A stretch of DNA of 64,000 nucleotides from JBCCSZ01 sp039821145 (GTDB taxonomy: Bacteria; Bacteroidota; Bacteroidia; Chitinophagales; Saprospiraceae), in contig JBCBOS010000002.1 of the NCBI GenBank assembly GCA_039821145.1, forward strand, positions 369,354 through 433,353, given 5' to 3'. The notes under the pieces were generated by a model. That model was not told the DNA's origin. It ran no database searches and worked only from the letters and a program-made list of their open reading frames with translations. Positions 63,501-64,000 of the stretch are shown here, piece by piece. Position 1 is the stretch's first letter. Each line of letters opens with the position of its first letter. Made by a program: the position numbers and the translations under genes.

Positions 63501-64000
63501 AACAGCAGTAGATGCTTGTGAATCTCCCTCCAGCATTTTGTGGGTGAATGAATTCCACTACGACAATTTCGGAACGGATGCAGGAGAGTTCATCGAAGTC
63601 GCTGGACTGGCGGGAACAGATCTGACTGGCTACACCCTGGTGTTGTACAATGGTACTGCCAGTGTGAGAAATGTATACAACACGATCAATTTGACTGGTA
63701 CCTTGCCAGATGAGGGCGGCTGTGGCTACGGCGCATTGTCCTTTGATGCAGTGGGCTTGATGAATGGTGCTCCCGATGGATTTGCTCTGGTGGCTCCGGA
63801 TGGTACGGTGCTGGAATTCCTGAGCTACGAAGGCACCTTCGAGGCGCAAGGCGGCCCAGCGATGGGACTGACCTCCGAGGATGTAGGTGTAGAAGAGCCA
63901 GGTCAGATTGGCGAATCGCTGCAGCGCATTGGCATGGGTGGCATGGCAAGCAGCTTCACTTGGACAGGCCCTGTAGCCGAATCCCCAGGTCTTCTCAACG
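57559..64000 (+). CDS. giant repetitive secreted surface protein, C-terminus outside window
   Basis: The frame from the ATG at 57559 stays open to the end, giving at least 2147 residues. A signal peptide (LWMLLLCVFCWCGTAQG) is followed by an N-terminal beta-rich domain (QVFWEDNFETAGP, up to about residue 250), a region with PAVLAGNT-like Ig folds, ten tandem Ig-like repeats of about 83 residues (378-1206), further beta domains, HYR-like segments (1430-1560, DNGDTASCDQTFTFTFDTIPP) and three lamin-tail-like domains (from 1575, 1745 and 1995: INELHYDNDGTDVGEFIEV). Many cysteines and acidic Asp/Asn/Gly runs suggest calcium binding and disulfides. A T9SS C-terminal domain would be expected beyond the window. 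Likely role: adhesion or a surface layer; inferred. Confidence 0.88.
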   Translation, partial: MEKTYTISSSRFTSKLWMLLLCVFCWCGTAQGQVFWEDNFETAGPNMGGGDRDAPNHTDRDNGSDPSVCGSSDYFYRTDCNTGTGSGSDCTGVSDVFANVQGSFMWRGEDLDGCISDPDQLDFTGIDITGRTNLAFKGLFACDDDNNEWEGPAAADLHPDSISVLYQIDGGGYLPGIVFRSDGSANATFGDDRGLFRVDTDNDGFGDGATAMDKTFREFSFNISGTGTTLDIRIIAFVNGGGEEFGFDLFQVEEAAVTIVCPTVGATATSISAVCLGDPFDVDATGLVGLDMATNMVQDFGIRFVAFTSTPADPYVGGTDLGTVPFGSLTAGNTAASLTGTSLAMAGSYEVYAVLAPTPADMSCRPSAMTSITVNPLPTVLIELGGDFCVSDAASTVDPFESPTGGVYSGPGVTDDGNGNTFTFDPAVAGTGTIAVVYTVTDVNGCSNFETGFLTVNADPTVTFSALADLCVNDGVQTGQGGGMPTGGVYSGAGVTDDGNGMTYSFDPAVAGVGVTTITYTFTNPSGCTGMASDDVEVFAIPTVTFTAPADLCIDAGVQTGLGGGMPTGGVYSGAGVSDDGNGMTYSFDPAAAGVGTTTITYTVGAAGCSDSAMDDVEVFDFPMVTLSIPAGSDEFCESDPATTIDPTESLSGGVYSGAGVTDDGNGDTFTFDPSAAGGSGTVAVTYTVTDMNGCSNFATAFLTVNADPTVTYTAPADLCLDAGVQTGLGGGMPTGGVYSGAGVTDDGNGMTYNFDPAVAGVGVTTITYTFTNGSGCTGMASDDVEVFALPSVTFTALADLCLDAGVQAGLGGGMPTGGVYSGAGVSDDGNGMTYSFDPIAADTGTTTITYSLTDANGCMAMATDDVEVFGLPSVSLAIPAGSDEFCVNDPVTLVNLAGTPTGGVYSGNGVTDLANSGISFTFDPAAAGVGMTTVTYTVTDANGCTGLATDVITVNDLPTVAFTAPADLCIDAGVQTGLGGGMPTGGVYSGAGVTDDGNGMTYSFDPAAAGVGTTTITYTLTDANSCTATASDDTEVFPLPMVTFTAPADLCEDAGIQSGLGGGMPTGGVYSGIGVIDDGNGMTYSFNPLADTSSSTITITYTFTDANGCSASVSDDVEIFDLPFVSLSTAAAYCLDAPIASAPLTGGMPSGGVYSGPGVTDLGDGTSYNLDPTAGGPGVITITYTFTDANGCTNAATSDINILDCAVSITDPCSCLDNATVIDLDNATGGDDGQFSEIISVVDNQGGMLPAGQTWTVTAATGAFDANNIPAVGMQSAGVPVATDGSVTLAYNMTTGSYELPFVHVDAQGYSITVVGPFPVGSAANSTLMIGNNCQYPNPVFDPVLPDVINSSDPAITLGGTDTNGNGSDAVSFTIDGMMATSFDPAGLAAGNYTVVMSFDGADDGNNGVSPDGGTTPASPGCVQTVQKVVEVIVCSPPSIACPANDLDLPAGCNPMVPAGATTFNVGGMMNPDPALPTVTDGCDPQVLTFADATTDVDCTRTVTRTYTVTDDNGDTASCDQTFTFTFDTIPPMFNEALPMDTTVNCDAIPMAAVLTATDNCPQGPMMPTAIPFILINELHYDNDGTDVGEFIEVVGTAGYDLSTCELVLYNGSNGLVYNTMLLSGTIDDEGAGIGAVSFSYPANGIQNGAPDGVALVCGGTVIEFLSYEGTITAADGPAMGLTSTDIGVSEPGAIGESIQRIGTGCMASDFSWIGPVIESPGLINDAQIFMGCPMNTPSPNPFVRITEIHYDNTGTDVNEFIEVTGTAGFDLSTCELVLYNGSNDMTYGTMSLTGMLPDEGTGFGAASFSYPVNGIQNGAPDGIALVCNGMVIEFLSYEGTITAADGPAMGLTSIDIGVSEPGAIGESLQLIGLGCTSSDFVWVGPVAESPGTVNLGLIFENCPAPSADPVVMFAETETPAGTCPQERTLTRTWTVTDACGNSTQHVQMVMVIDTTAPVFVCPPLDTIVNCDAVPDPAVVTAVDACESPSSILWVNEFHYDNFGTDAGEFIEVAGLAGTDLTGYTLVLYNGTASVRNVYNTINLTGTLPDEGGCGYGALSFDAVGLMNGAPDGFALVAPDGTVLEFLSYEGTFEAQGGPAMGLTSEDVGVEEPGQIGESLQRIGMGGMASSFTWTGPVAESPGLLN
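58690..61176 (+). repeat. ten tandem Ig-like protein repeats of about 83 residues
   Basis: The motif PTGGVYSGAGVTDDGNGMTY, or a variant, occurs ten times at roughly 250-bp spacing (starting about 58755, 59008, 59257, 59512, 59758, 60007, 60259, 60508, 60757, 61009), each followed by FDPAAAGVG and TITYTxTDxNGC. Several neighbouring copies are very similar at DNA level, whereas the fourth, seventh and tenth are more divergent, so there is a mixture of recent and older duplication. Confidence 0.9.
62281..64000 (+). repeat. three lamin-tail-like repeat domains, two recently homogenised
   Basis: Domains start at 62281, 62791 and 63541 (INELHYDN, ITEIHYDN, VNEFHYDN). The first two share a 65-nt identical stretch (62548-62612 and 63058-63122, offset 510 bp) and near-identical flanks, while the third is more divergent (LEFLSYEGTFEAQGGPAMGL). 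The third runs past the window edge. Confidence 0.85.

Overview
The window looks like chromosomal DNA of a Bacteroidota member, most likely a Saprospiria-type (Lewinella/Saprospiraceae-like) bacterium. The reasons are type IX secretion (T9SS) C-terminal sorting domains on at least two secreted proteins, SprB-type and other surface repeats, a TPR-CHAT protein, a sigma/TPR anti-sigma-like pair, lipoproteins without Shine-Dalgarno-like leaders, LytTR and hybrid kinase regulators, and moderate GC. This assignment is inference from gene content. No rRNA, tRNA, CRISPR array, insertion sequence or phage gene was recognised.

Layout. 0-8.3 kb: the 5' part of dapD, a 1513-residue secreted metalloprotease with SprB repeats, RNase R and a small unknown protein. 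8.5-10.5 kb: an accessory-looking pair, a DUF4157 (eCIS-core) protein fused to a protein-kinase-like domain, followed 3 nt later by an unknown partner gene; this is the best candidate for an undescribed system. 10.7-14.8 kb: alpha/beta hydrolase, hypoxanthine phosphoribosyltransferase, and a metal-uptake cluster (DtxR/MntR regulator, metal-binding protein, ATPase) that lacks a permease and has palindromic operator candidates upstream. 14.9-16.0 kb: a TakP-like TRAP solute-binding protein. 16.0-20.5 kb: a secreted subtilisin-like protease overlapping by 4 nt with an exported, membrane-anchored TPR-CHAT caspase-like protein. 20.6-24.3 kb: DCC oxidoreductase, HTTM membrane protein and three unknown exported or anchored proteins. 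24.5-26.0 kb: sigma factor and TPR membrane protein.

26.1-34.7 kb is one long minus-strand run: DUF2306 protein, LytTR regulator, bestrophin-like channel, TRAP permease (DctM/DctQ), metallophosphoesterase, lipoprotein, membrane protein and DUF2891 protein. 34.8-38.6 kb is a fused ATP-dependent 5-oxoprolinase. 38.8-44.4 kb has a degenerate Rpn-family protein, a DUF2004-like protein, a secreted TAP-like hydrolase, a 54-residue membrane protein, a TPR lipoprotein and a small lipoprotein. 44.6-50.8 kb has a glycosyltransferase and a signalling operon (sigma-54 response regulator, FIST sensor, soluble hybrid histidine kinase with Hpt). 51.5-57.1 kb has M20 peptidase, GH20 hexosaminidase and a divergent DUF5009/NagX-like membrane acyltransferase, suggesting amino-sugar oligomer use. 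57.6 kb to the end is the open N-terminal 2147 residues of a giant repeat-built surface protein.

The TRAP parts (binding protein at 15 kb, permease at 29-31 kb) probably work together despite their separation. The TPR-CHAT/protease pair and the sigma/TPR pair may be functionally linked but nothing in the sequence proves it.
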